Assembly (NCBI GenBank): GCA_963837485.1
Contig: CAWINP010000010.1
Coordinates: 1-64,000 of the forward strand
Length of the DNA: 64,000 nt
Direction of reading: 5' to 3'
DNA from: Solirubrobacter sp963837485
Lineage (GTDB): Bacteria > Actinomycetota > Thermoleophilia > Solirubrobacterales > Solirubrobacteraceae
Below are positions 57,393-64,000 of this stretch, in pieces. The stretch's first letter is position 1, and each line of letters opens with the position of its first letter. Position numbers and translations under genes: made by a program. The notes beneath the pieces were generated by a model. That model had not been told where the DNA came from, ran no database searches, and worked only from the letters and a program-made list of their open reading frames with translations.

Positions 57393-58042
57393 ATGCGCGT
57401 TGAGTGGTACGGCCAGTCAGCCTTCCGGTTGCAGGCGGGCGAGAGGACCGTGTTCCTCGACCCGTTCGGCGACATGTCCGGGCTCGCCGCGCGCGGGATG
57501 ACGTGGGAGTACCCCGCCATCGAGGGCGTCGACGCCGACCTGCTGTGGTCACCCACGAACACCGCGATCACAGCGCGGTCGAGGTCATCGGCGGCGAGCC
57601 GGAGATCGTGCGGACCGCGGGCACGCACGGCGACGTGGCCGGGATCGCGTCCGAGCACGACGCCGAGGCCGGCACCAAGCGCGGAGCGAACACGATCTTC
57701 GCGTTCGCGCTCGACGGCGTCCGCGTCGCGCACTTCGGCGACTTCGGCCAGGCGGCGCTGAGGGACGAGCAGGCCGAGGCGCTCGGCGCCGTCGACCTGC
57801 TGTTCATCCCGGTCGGCGGCGGCCTGACGATCGGGGCCGAGCAGGCCGCGGAGATCGCCGCTCGCGTGCAGGCGCGCTGGGTCGTGCCGATGCACTACCG
57901 CACCGAGCGGATCAGCTTCCTCGAGCCGGTCGACTCGTTTCTCGCGCGGTTCGAGCATGTGGTGCGACTGCATTCGGCGGGGTTTGGGTTGGATTCGCTT
58001 CCGGGTGGGCGGCCTTTGGTGGTCGTGCCGGCAGCGCCTTAG
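57393..58042 (+). pseudogene. MBL-fold metallo-hydrolase, one frameshift
   Basis: ATG 57393 has GAGGAG 6 nt upstream. The protein begins RVEWYGQSAFRLQAG and LDPFGDMSGLAARG. One G is missing near 57550, after which the metal-binding VTHEHRDHSAVEVI appears in the next frame, followed by FALDGVRVAHFGDFGQ, VDLLFIPVGGGLTIG and WVVPMHYRTERISFLEP. The order and motifs are those of the UlaG-like lactamase_B_3 family (H-x-H-x-D-H, later D and H), about 215 aa. The frameshift splits it before the catalytic His cluster; a sequencing indel is plausible. Confidence 0.85.
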
Positions 58043-58335
58043 GTGCTCGGCGTTGAGAGCCAGCTTCGGGTTGGGGTCGTAAATCAACTGCGGCCGGTAA
58101 CGGCGAGGGGAAGAATCGCGCGGTCGGTCCGGATCGTGTGCGGCGCGCGAAACGATCATCCGCGAGCGACGCTCAGGAAATCGGGAGCAAACTAACTCAG
58201 CTACAGCACCGGTAAGTCGACCCGGACGGGTTCCGGGCATGTCGATCACGGTCAGTCGTGATCGCTCGCCGTCCCTCGGTGATCGTTTCTGGTAGACCCG
58301 CCTCCCTTACTGCCGCAGTTGACGTTCGCCTGAGC
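58043..58335. other. Intergenic region with dispersed repeat copy 2
   Basis: No gene. The second copy of the repeat (58258-58335) ends directly at the 3' end of the LacI gene. An inverse fragment of the same motif, AAACGATCATCCGCGAGCG, lies near 58157-58175. Confidence 0.5.
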
Positions 58336-59385
58336 CTAAGTGCGCTCGATCTCGCCCGACCCCCGCGCGATCAGGCGGGTCTCGAGCACGACGCGGCGCG
58401 CCGGGCCGGCGTAGCCGTCCAGGCGCTCGAATAGCAGCTCGGCCGCGCGCCGTCCGAGCTCGTCGGGGTCCTGGGCGATCACGGTGAGGCCGGGTTTCAC
58501 CACATCGGCGAGCAGCACGTCGTCGAACCCGACGTGGGCGATCGAGTCCTGCAGGCCGGCGGCGTGAAGGACGCGAAGGGCGGCGACGGTCACGAGGTTC
58601 TGGCCGCTGATCAGCGCCGTCGGCGGCTCCGGCGTGGCGAGCAGCGAGCGCAGCGTCTCGGCCGCCTCGTCCGGGGCGACGAGCCGGGACCACCCGTCAG
58701 ACAGGCGGTGGCGCGCAAGCGCCTCGCGGAAGCCGCGCAGGCGCTCGGCCGCCGTGTAGATCTCCTCCGAGCGGTCGCCGAGATACGCGATCCGCGAGTG
58801 CCCAAAGGCGATGAGGTGGTCGACGGCCAGCGCGGCGCCGCCGGCGTTGTCTGAAAGCACCACGTCGGCATCGAGGAACCGCGGCGGCCGGTCGACGAAC
58901 ACGAGCGCGACGCCGGTCGCGACGTCGCGCTGCAGGTAGCCGTGGTCGCCGCCGACCGCGGGGACGATCAGCAGCCCGTCCACGCCGCGGGCGCCGAACG
59001 CCTCAGCCAGCTCGCGCTCACGCTCTGGCAGCTCGTCGGAGCTGCCCGCGAACGTGAGCACGCCCCGCTCGCGCGCGACCTCCTCGACGCCGCCGTGGAT
59101 CGCCGCGAAGAACGGGTTGGCGACGTCGTCGAAGATCAGGCCGATGCTCGCCGACATGCCGCGGCGCAGCGAGCTCGCGGCGACGTTGTGGCGGTAGCCG
59201 AGCAGCTCGACCGCGTCCTGCACCTTCGCGGCCAGCTCCGGGTTCACGGAAGGCCCGCCGTTGACCACGCGCGAGACCGTCGCCAGGCTGACCCCCGCGA
59301 CGGCCGCGACCTCCTTCATGGTCGGGCGTCGGGAAAACGTTTCTCCAGGTGCCGAAGCACCGTTTCTTGGCGTCCTTGCGGGCAT
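58336..59385 (-). CDS. LacI-family transcriptional regulator
   Basis: The protein has about 349 aa from ATG 59385. Helix-turn-helix TMKEVAAVAGVSLATVSRVV (residues 23-42) with hinge VAASSLRRG, then a periplasmic-binding-like sugar-sensing domain (ASIGLIFDDVANPFFAAIHG, VDGLLIVPAVGG, IAYLGDRSEEIYTAAERLRG, AHVGFDDVLLADVV). It is divergent from an ABC sugar importer, with matching operators in between and one inside its own 5' end (GGGAAAACGTTTCTCC, 59331-59346). It is expected to repress the importer until an inducer binds. Confidence 0.93.
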   Translation of the reverse strand: MPARTPRNGASAPGETFSRRPTMKEVAAVAGVSLATVSRVVNGGPSVNPELAAKVQDAVELLGYRHNVAASSLRRGMSASIGLIFDDVANPFFAAIHGGVEEVARERGVLTFAGSSDELPERERELAEAFGARGVDGLLIVPAVGGDHGYLQRDVATGVALVFVDRPPRFLDADVVLSDNAGGAALAVDHLIAFGHSRIAYLGDRSEEIYTAAERLRGFREALARHRLSDGWSRLVAPDEAAETLRSLLATPEPPTALISGQNLVTVAALRVLHAAGLQDSIAHVGFDDVLLADVVKPGLTVIAQDPDELGRRAAELLFERLDGYAGPARRVVLETRLIARGSGEIERT

Positions 59386-59409
59386 GGGGCGGTACCCTAC
59401 CAGACATCG

Positions 59410-59479
59410 AGTAAACGTTCTCTCTTGACATCTCGCCACAGATGTGTACTCTCGCCGAAGTCGGAGTAAACGTTTTCTC
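59410..59479 (+). promoter_or_regulatory. Promoter and paired LacI-type operators of the ABC importer
   Basis: TTGACA (59425-59430) and TACTCT (59447-59452), 16 bp apart, form a good promoter. GAGTAAACGTTCTCTC lies upstream at 59409-59424 and GAGTAAACGTTTTCTC downstream at 59464-59479; both have the AAACGTTT-like core bound by LacI/CcpA-type regulators. The second precedes the ribosome site GGAGGAGA. Two boxes about 55 bp apart around the promoter suggest repression with looping or blocking. Confidence 0.8.
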
Positions 59480-59492
59480 GGGAGGAGAGAGA

Positions 59493-60530
59493 ATGACCTC
59501 GAACGTCAAGATCAAGTTCTCGTTGTCGCTCGTGGCGGTGATCGTGCTGATCGCCGTCGTGCTCGGCGTCGTCGCCGGCCGTGCCGCGGGCGGCACGTCA
59601 TCCAGTTCCGGGGGAGGCGCCGGCGGCGCGGCCGCCGGCAAGAAGGTCGACGTGATCATCAAGGCGAGCGACTCGTCGTTCTGGCAGACGATGCTCGCCG
59701 GCGCGAAGAAGGCCGGCGCCGACTACGGCATCAAGGTCGGCCTGTTCGGCCCGACGTCGGAGACCGACGTCAACCAGCAGGTCCAGCTCGTCGAGAACTC
59801 GATCTCGCGCGGCGTCGACGCGATCGTGCTCGCGTCGAACTCATCGGACGCGCTCAACAGCGCGATCAAGCGGGCGAAGTCGGCCGGCATCAAGGTCATC
59901 ACCGCCGACACGCAGGTGACGACGCCGACCGAGGGCTTCATCGGCACCGACAACAAGAAGGCCGGCGAGCAGGCCGGCGTGCGCATGTGCGCGCTGCTCA
60001 AGCAGCAGGGCAAGACCTCCGGCGACGTGCTGATCGAGTCCTCGGTCGCCGGCATCCAGACGCTCAAGGACCGTGACGGCGGGTTCAAGAACGGGCTGAG
60101 GACGTGCCCGGGCTTCCGCGTCGGCGCCACCCGGTACAACAACAACGATCTCAACACCGCGGCCAGCCAGGTCAACGACGCGATCACCGCCAACCCGAAC
60201 CTGGCCGGCATCTTCGCCGACAACAACACCTCGGGCACCGGCGCCGCGCGCGCCATCAAGGACAACAACGCGGCCGACAAGACCCCGGTCGTCGCGTTCG
60301 ACACCGACCCGCAGGAGAACGCGGCGCTGGCCGACGGCTCGCTGGACGCGCTGGTCGTCCAGAACCCGTACTTCTTCGGCTACCAGGGAGTGGTCGAGGC
60401 GGGCATGGCCTCGGTCGGGACGCTGCCGCCGCTGGTGCTCGACCCGGGCGCGGTCGTCGCCGACAAGGGCAACCTCAACTCGCCCGCCGTCAAGCCGCTG
60501 CTGAACCCGCCGACCGCGAAGGCGAGCTGA
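59493..60530 (+). CDS. Sugar ABC transporter substrate-binding protein (RbsB-like)
   Basis: The protein has 345 aa from ATG 59493 with GGAGGAGAGAGA upstream. A signal-anchor (FSLSLVAVIVLIAVVLGVVA) and a Ser/Gly linker precede a peripla_BP_4 domain: VDVIIKASDSSFWQTMLAGA, GVDAIVLASNSSDALNSAI, TDNKKAGEQAGVRM and ANPNLAGIFADNNTSGTGAA. There is no lipobox Cys, so it is probably membrane-anchored by its N-terminus. First gene of the importer operon; the specific sugar is not evident. Confidence 0.92.
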   Translation: MTSNVKIKFSLSLVAVIVLIAVVLGVVAGRAAGGTSSSSGGGAGGAAAGKKVDVIIKASDSSFWQTMLAGAKKAGADYGIKVGLFGPTSETDVNQQVQLVENSISRGVDAIVLASNSSDALNSAIKRAKSAGIKVITADTQVTTPTEGFIGTDNKKAGEQAGVRMCALLKQQGKTSGDVLIESSVAGIQTLKDRDGGFKNGLRTCPGFRVGATRYNNNDLNTAASQVNDAITANPNLAGIFADNNTSGTGAARAIKDNNAADKTPVVAFDTDPQENAALADGSLDALVVQNPYFFGYQGVVEAGMASVGTLPPLVLDPGAVVADKGNLNSPAVKPLLNPPTAKAS

Positions 60531-60532
60531 GC

Positions 60533-62059
60533 ATGACGGCGATCGCCGAACCGAAGACCGAGCCCGTCGTCGCGCTGCGCGGCGCCGGCAAGACCTACGG
60601 CCCGATCACGGCGCTGCACGGCGTCGACCTCGAGCTGCGCGCCGGCGAGGTCATGTGCCTCGCCGGCGAGAACGGCGCCGGCAAGTCGACGCTGATCAAG
60701 ATCCTCACCGGCGCGATCCGGCGCGACGAGGGCGCGTACCTGGTCGACGGCCAGGACGTCGGCAATCCGTCACCCGCGCAGGCGCGCGAGGCCGGCATCG
60801 GCGTCGTCTACCAGGAGCTCTCGCTGCTGCCGGACCTGTCGGTGGGAGAGAACCTGTTCATGGGGCGGCTGCCGGCGCGGCGCGGGATCACGCGCCCGCG
60901 CGAGCTGCGCAGACGGGCGCGCACGATGCTCGAGCGCGTCGGTCTGGAGCACCTCGACCCCGACGCGCAGGTGGGGATGCTCTCGCTCGCCACCCAGCAG
61001 CTCGTCGAGATCGCCAAGGTGCTCGGTGAGAACCCGCGCGTGCTCATCTTCGACGAGCCGACCACGGCGCTCTCGGAGGCCGAGACGAAGGCGCTGCTGG
61101 CCCGCATCCACCAGCTGCGCGACGAGGGCCACGCCGTGATGTACGTGACCCACCACCTCGAGGAGATGTTCGAGATCGGCGACCGGGTGACGATCCTGCG
61201 CGACGGCGGGCTGGTGACCATGGCGCCGATGGCCGACTTCACCCACGACAGCCTGATCGCGTCGATGGTCGGGCGCCAGATCGAGTCGCTCTATCCGGCC
61301 TCGCAACGGACGATCGGCGAGGCGCGGCTGGCCGTCGAGGGCCTGCGCCCGCGCGGCTCGGCGGCGCCGGTCGACTTCGTCGTGCGGGCGGGGGAGATCC
61401 TCGGCATCGCCGGGCTGCTCGGCTCGGGCCGCAGCGAGCTGCTGCGCGCGATCTTCGGCGCCGATCCGGTCGACGGCGGCCACATCTCGGTCGATGGCCG
61501 CAAGGTCTCCACCGGCAACCCGCGCGCGGCCGTGCAGGCCGGGCTCGGGCTGCTGACCGAGGACCGCAAGCGGCTCGGGCTGCTGCTGCAGCTCTCGATC
61601 CGCGAGAACGCGTCGCTGGCCAACCTGGACGAGATCTCGCGCTTCTGGCTCGTCGACAAGAAGCGCGAGCGCAGCGTCGTCGACCAGTACCTCGGCGGCC
61701 TGAAGCTGCGCGCCGGCTCGTGGGAACAGCCCGTCTCGTCGCTGTCCGGCGGCAACCAGCAGAAGGTGCTGCTCGCCCGCTGGCTGGCGACCAAGGCCAA
61801 GGTCCTGATGTTCGACGAGCCGACCAAGGGCGTCGACGTCGGCGCCAAGGCGGAGATCTACAAGGTGATCGGCGACCTCGCGGCCGAGGGGCTCGGCGTC
61901 GTCGTGGTGTCGTCGTATCTGCCCGAGGTGCTCGGGCTCGCCGACCGCGTGCTGGTCATGCGCGAGGGCACCGTCGCCGGCGAGCTGCCGGCGGCCGGAG
62001 CGACGGAGGAGGACGTGCTGCGCATCGCCAGCACCGAGATCGAGGAGACGAATCGATGA
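60533..62059 (+). CDS. Sugar ABC transporter ATP-binding protein (RbsA/MglA-like, two ATPase domains)
   Basis: The protein has 508 aa and starts 2 bp after the binding-protein stop. The first domain has CLAGENGAGKSTLIKILTG, SLATQQLVEIAKVL (degenerate signature) and VLIFDEPTTALSEAE. The second has the degenerate Walker A GIAGLLGSGRSELLRAI, SLSGGNQQKVLLARWL and VLMFDEPTKGVDVGAK. This asymmetry is normal for the ribose/galactose class. Its stop overlaps the permease start. Confidence 0.95.
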   Translation: MTAIAEPKTEPVVALRGAGKTYGPITALHGVDLELRAGEVMCLAGENGAGKSTLIKILTGAIRRDEGAYLVDGQDVGNPSPAQAREAGIGVVYQELSLLPDLSVGENLFMGRLPARRGITRPRELRRRARTMLERVGLEHLDPDAQVGMLSLATQQLVEIAKVLGENPRVLIFDEPTTALSEAETKALLARIHQLRDEGHAVMYVTHHLEEMFEIGDRVTILRDGGLVTMAPMADFTHDSLIASMVGRQIESLYPASQRTIGEARLAVEGLRPRGSAAPVDFVVRAGEILGIAGLLGSGRSELLRAIFGADPVDGGHISVDGRKVSTGNPRAAVQAGLGLLTEDRKRLGLLLQLSIRENASLANLDEISRFWLVDKKRERSVVDQYLGGLKLRAGSWEQPVSSLSGGNQQKVLLARWLATKAKVLMFDEPTKGVDVGAKAEIYKVIGDLAAEGLGVVVVSSYLPEVLGLADRVLVMREGTVAGELPAAGATEEDVLRIASTEIEETNR

Positions 62060-63087
62060 AGCTGCGCAGCCACCAGCCCGCCGTCGCCGGCGGCGCGGCG
62101 TCCACGGAGGTCGGAACCTCCGAGCGCCCCGAGAAGGTGCTCACGTTCGGCGACGTCTTCGGGCGCGACGCCGGCGGCCTGATCGTGCTGCTGATCCTGT
62201 TCGGCGCGCTCACCCTGGGCTCGGACGAGTTCCTGACCGGCGACAACCTCGCCAACCTCGCCCGCCAGGTCGCGGTGTTCGGGATCATCGCCGTCGGCCA
62301 GCTGCTGATCATCCTCACCGCCGGCATCGACCTGTCGGTCGGCTCGGTGCTCGGCCTCACCGGCTGCGTCACCGCCGAGCTGCTCGTGCACGGCTGGGGG
62401 ATCGTCCCGGCGATCGTCGTCGGCCTGCTCGCCGGCGCGGCGATCGGGGTCTTCAACGGCACGCTCGTCGCCTACGGCAAGCTGCCGCCGTTCATCGTCA
62501 CGCTCGGCATGCTCGGGATCGCGCGCGGAGCCGTGCTGGTGCTGACCGACGCGAGCACCGTGCAGCCGCTGCCGGACGCGTTCGGCAACATCGCCAACGG
62601 CAACTTCCTCGGGCTGCCGAACCTGCTCTGGATGTTTGCCGTCGTGGTCGTGGTCGCCTCGTTCGTGCTGCGCCGGACCGTGTTCGGCCGCTACATCTAC
62701 GCGGTCGGCTCCAACCCGGAGTCGGCGCGTCTGGCCGGCGTCCCGGTCAACCGCGTGCTGGTCGCCGTCTACATGATCGGCGGGCTGCTGGCCGCGGTCG
62801 GCGGCGTGCTGTTCACGTCGCGCCTGAACGCGGGCATCCCGACGGCGGGCACCGGCTACGAGCTCAACGCGATCGCCGCGTGCGTGATCGGCGGCGCCTC
62901 CCTGTTCGGCGCCAAGGGCGGGGCGTTCGGCGCCGCGGCCGGCGCGCTGATCGTCGGCACGCTCAACAACGGCGGCAACCTGCTGGCGGTCAACGCCTTC
63001 TACCTGCAGATCATCATCGGCGCCCTGATCCTCGCCGCGGTCGCGTTCGACCAGTGGCAGAGCAAGCGCGCCCGCTCCAGCGGGTGA
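62056..63087 (+). CDS. Sugar ABC transporter permease (RbsC-like)
   Basis: The protein has 343 aa from ATG 62056, overlapping the ATPase stop (ATGA). A 45-residue polar N-terminus is followed by eight to ten membrane helices with family motifs: ILTAGIDLSVGSVLGLTG, GKLPPFIVTLGMLGIARG, AVGSNPESARLAGVPVNRV and CVIGGASLFGAKG. Last gene of the LacI-controlled importer operon; a strong hairpin follows. Confidence 0.95.
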   Translation: MKLRSHQPAVAGGAASTEVGTSERPEKVLTFGDVFGRDAGGLIVLLILFGALTLGSDEFLTGDNLANLARQVAVFGIIAVGQLLIILTAGIDLSVGSVLGLTGCVTAELLVHGWGIVPAIVVGLLAGAAIGVFNGTLVAYGKLPPFIVTLGMLGIARGAVLVLTDASTVQPLPDAFGNIANGNFLGLPNLLWMFAVVVVVASFVLRRTVFGRYIYAVGSNPESARLAGVPVNRVLVAVYMIGGLLAAVGGVLFTSRLNAGIPTAGTGYELNAIAACVIGGASLFGAKGGAFGAAAGALIVGTLNNGGNLLAVNAFYLQIIIGALILAAVAFDQWQSKRARSSG

Positions 63088-63095
63088 CCTGCCGC

Positions 63096-63124
63096 CCGCG
63101 CGCCGCGACCGCCGCGGCGCGCGG
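63096..63124 (+). terminator. Hairpin terminator of the importer operon
   Basis: CCGCGCGCCGCG (63096-63107) and CGCGGCGCGCGG (63113-63124) form a perfect 12-bp stem with loop ACCGC, starting 9 bp after the permease stop. Confidence 0.75.
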
Positions 63125-63143
63125 ACGGGCTACCGTAGGCGGA

Positions 63144-63809
63144 GTGCGCCGCCGCCTGCTGCTCGCTCTGCTCGCCGTCGCGGCGGCGGCACTGCTGATC
63201 CTCTCGGTGTCGCCGCTGCGCGAGGCGGTCGGGCACGTCCTGCACGGCGACGTCGACGCCCTGCGCGCGCAGCTGCGCGGGCTCGGCGCGTGGGGCGCGG
63301 TGATCGTCGTCGCGCTGATCCTCGCCCACGCGGTCCTGTTCTTCCCCGCCGAGATCGTCAACGCGACCGCCGGGCTCGTCTACGGGTTCTGGCTCGCGTT
63401 CCCGCTCGTCGTGATCTCGTGGGCGCTGTCGGGCATGCTCGCCTACTGGCTCGGCGCCGCGGCAGGCCGGCCGCTCGCGCTGCGCCTGATGGGCGAGGAG
63501 CGGGTGACGCGCGCCGAGCACGCGATCGAGCGCGGCGGTGTGGTCGCGCTGCTGCTCGCCCGGCTCGTGCCGTTCGTGCCCTACAGCCTCGTCGGCTACG
63601 TGGCCGGCGCGGCGCGCGTCCCGCTGTGGCGGTTCGTGTGGACCGGCTTCGTCGGCATCCTCCCGATCACCGCGGCGGCCACGTACGTCGGCCACGCGCT
63701 GGCGGACCTGTCGGCCTCGGACCCGCTGCTGTGGGTCGCGCTCGGCGTGATCGCCGGGCTCGGGGCGCTGACCGTGCTCACGAGCCGGCGGCTGCGCGGA
63801 AACGCTTAG
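63144..63809 (+). CDS. TVP38/TMEM64-family (DedA-like) membrane protein
   Basis: The protein has 221 aa from GTG 63144. About five hydrophobic segments flank the SNARE-associated-Golgi (VTT) domain: VLFFPAEIVNATAGLVYGFW, WALSGMLAYWLGAAAGRPLA and LLARLVPFVPYSLVGYVAGA. These include the conserved F/R-PxxPxxL-Y-G pattern. Family members are linked to lipid scrambling or membrane homeostasis. It follows the importer operon after a terminator, so it is probably independent. Confidence 0.9.
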   Translation: MRRRLLLALLAVAAAALLILSVSPLREAVGHVLHGDVDALRAQLRGLGAWGAVIVVALILAHAVLFFPAEIVNATAGLVYGFWLAFPLVVISWALSGMLAYWLGAAAGRPLALRLMGEERVTRAEHAIERGGVVALLLARLVPFVPYSLVGYVAGAARVPLWRFVWTGFVGILPITAAATYVGHALADLSASDPLLWVALGVIAGLGALTVLTSRRLRGNA

Positions 63810-64000
63810 GCGAGCCGGATCACGATGCCGGTGATGCCGTTGAGCACGGCTGCGACGCCGGCCCGGACCGCCCGGCCGGCGCGCTCGTGGGTGAATGAGG
63901 CGGGGTTGTAGGCATCGGGCATGCCGAGTCCCTCGCCGCGGAACGAGGCGCCTGTCCAGTCCGCCGCGGTGACGTTGTTGGTCGGCTCGGCCAGCTCGGC
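63806..64000 (-). CDS. Unidentified protein, C-terminal part (runs off window)
   Basis: The last 64 residues of a minus-strand gene: TNNVTAADWTGASFRGEGLG, then MPDAYNPASFTHERAG and VLNGITGIVIRLA. Its stop overlaps the TVP38 gene stop by 4 bp, so the two are convergent. The sequence looks like real coding DNA, but I cannot name the family from this end. Confidence 0.6.
   Translation of the reverse strand, partial: AELAEPTNNVTAADWTGASFRGEGLGMPDAYNPASFTHERAGRAVRAGVAAVLNGITGIVIRLA

Noticed and set aside
1..64000. tRNA, rRNA or CRISPR loci, or a replication origin
   Set aside because: No cloverleaf, rRNA core sequence, repeat-spacer array or DnaA-box cluster was seen on reading both strands.

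Overview
The window comes from a high-GC actinobacterium, most likely of the Thermoleophilia / Solirubrobacterales type. This is inferred from the strong GC bias, frequent GTG starts, a SARP regulator fused to a propeller and a peptide-binding domain, Ig-like and beta-propeller secreted proteins, and tandem phosphoesterase/ABC clusters. No rRNA, tRNA or CRISPR array was seen.

Positions 1-8923 are a mobile-element pile-up. A frameshifted IS110-type transposase runs off the left edge. A frameshifted IS1380-type element is bounded by 16-bp inverted repeats. Next comes the decayed remnant of what I read as a three-component ABC (ABC-3C) conflict system: a nuclease-like component and the middle component, with no ATPase. 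Its end is cut by an IS3-family element, which itself carries an intact IS110-family element inside orfA. A second, 5'-truncated IS3 copy follows.

Positions 9205-18331 hold two paralogous signalling operons facing each other. The plus-strand operon encodes a GAF-GAF hybrid histidine kinase, a single-domain response regulator, a REC-class III nucleotide cyclase and a PGM1-like ATP-grasp ligase, all with overlapping start and stop codons. The minus-strand operon repeats kinase, regulator and cyclase, but its cyclase is cut after the REC domain by a transposase remnant, which also truncates an antiporter gene.

Positions 18580-38405 are mixed: a molybdopterin oxidoreductase, a SARP/propeller/SBP fusion divergent from a secreted cysteine-paired propeller, an Ig-like repeat protein, a large LuxR regulator, small conserved proteins, a CheW-CheC fusion, a GNAT gene with an internal stop, and collagen/NHL remnants.

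Positions 38644-50481 contain two adjacent paralogous clusters that combine a secreted propeller-phosphoesterase, an ABC ATPase, an ABC-2 permease and a small Cys-containing extracytoplasmic domain. The fusions differ: permease plus small domain in one cluster, ATPase plus permease in the other. This suggests one functional unit and is the best candidate here for an undescribed system.

Positions 50623-64000 hold a DUF4389 membrane protein, an alpha/beta hydrolase, an RTX-like repeat protein, an ApbE / ferric-reductase-like / FMN-binding operon (extracytoplasmic flavin electron transfer), an MBL-fold hydrolase among dispersed repeats, and a LacI regulator divergent from a sugar-type ABC importer with clear operators. 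A TVP38-type membrane protein and a partial unknown gene close the window.

Many otherwise conserved genes carry single-base frameshifts, so part of the apparent decay may be sequencing indels.
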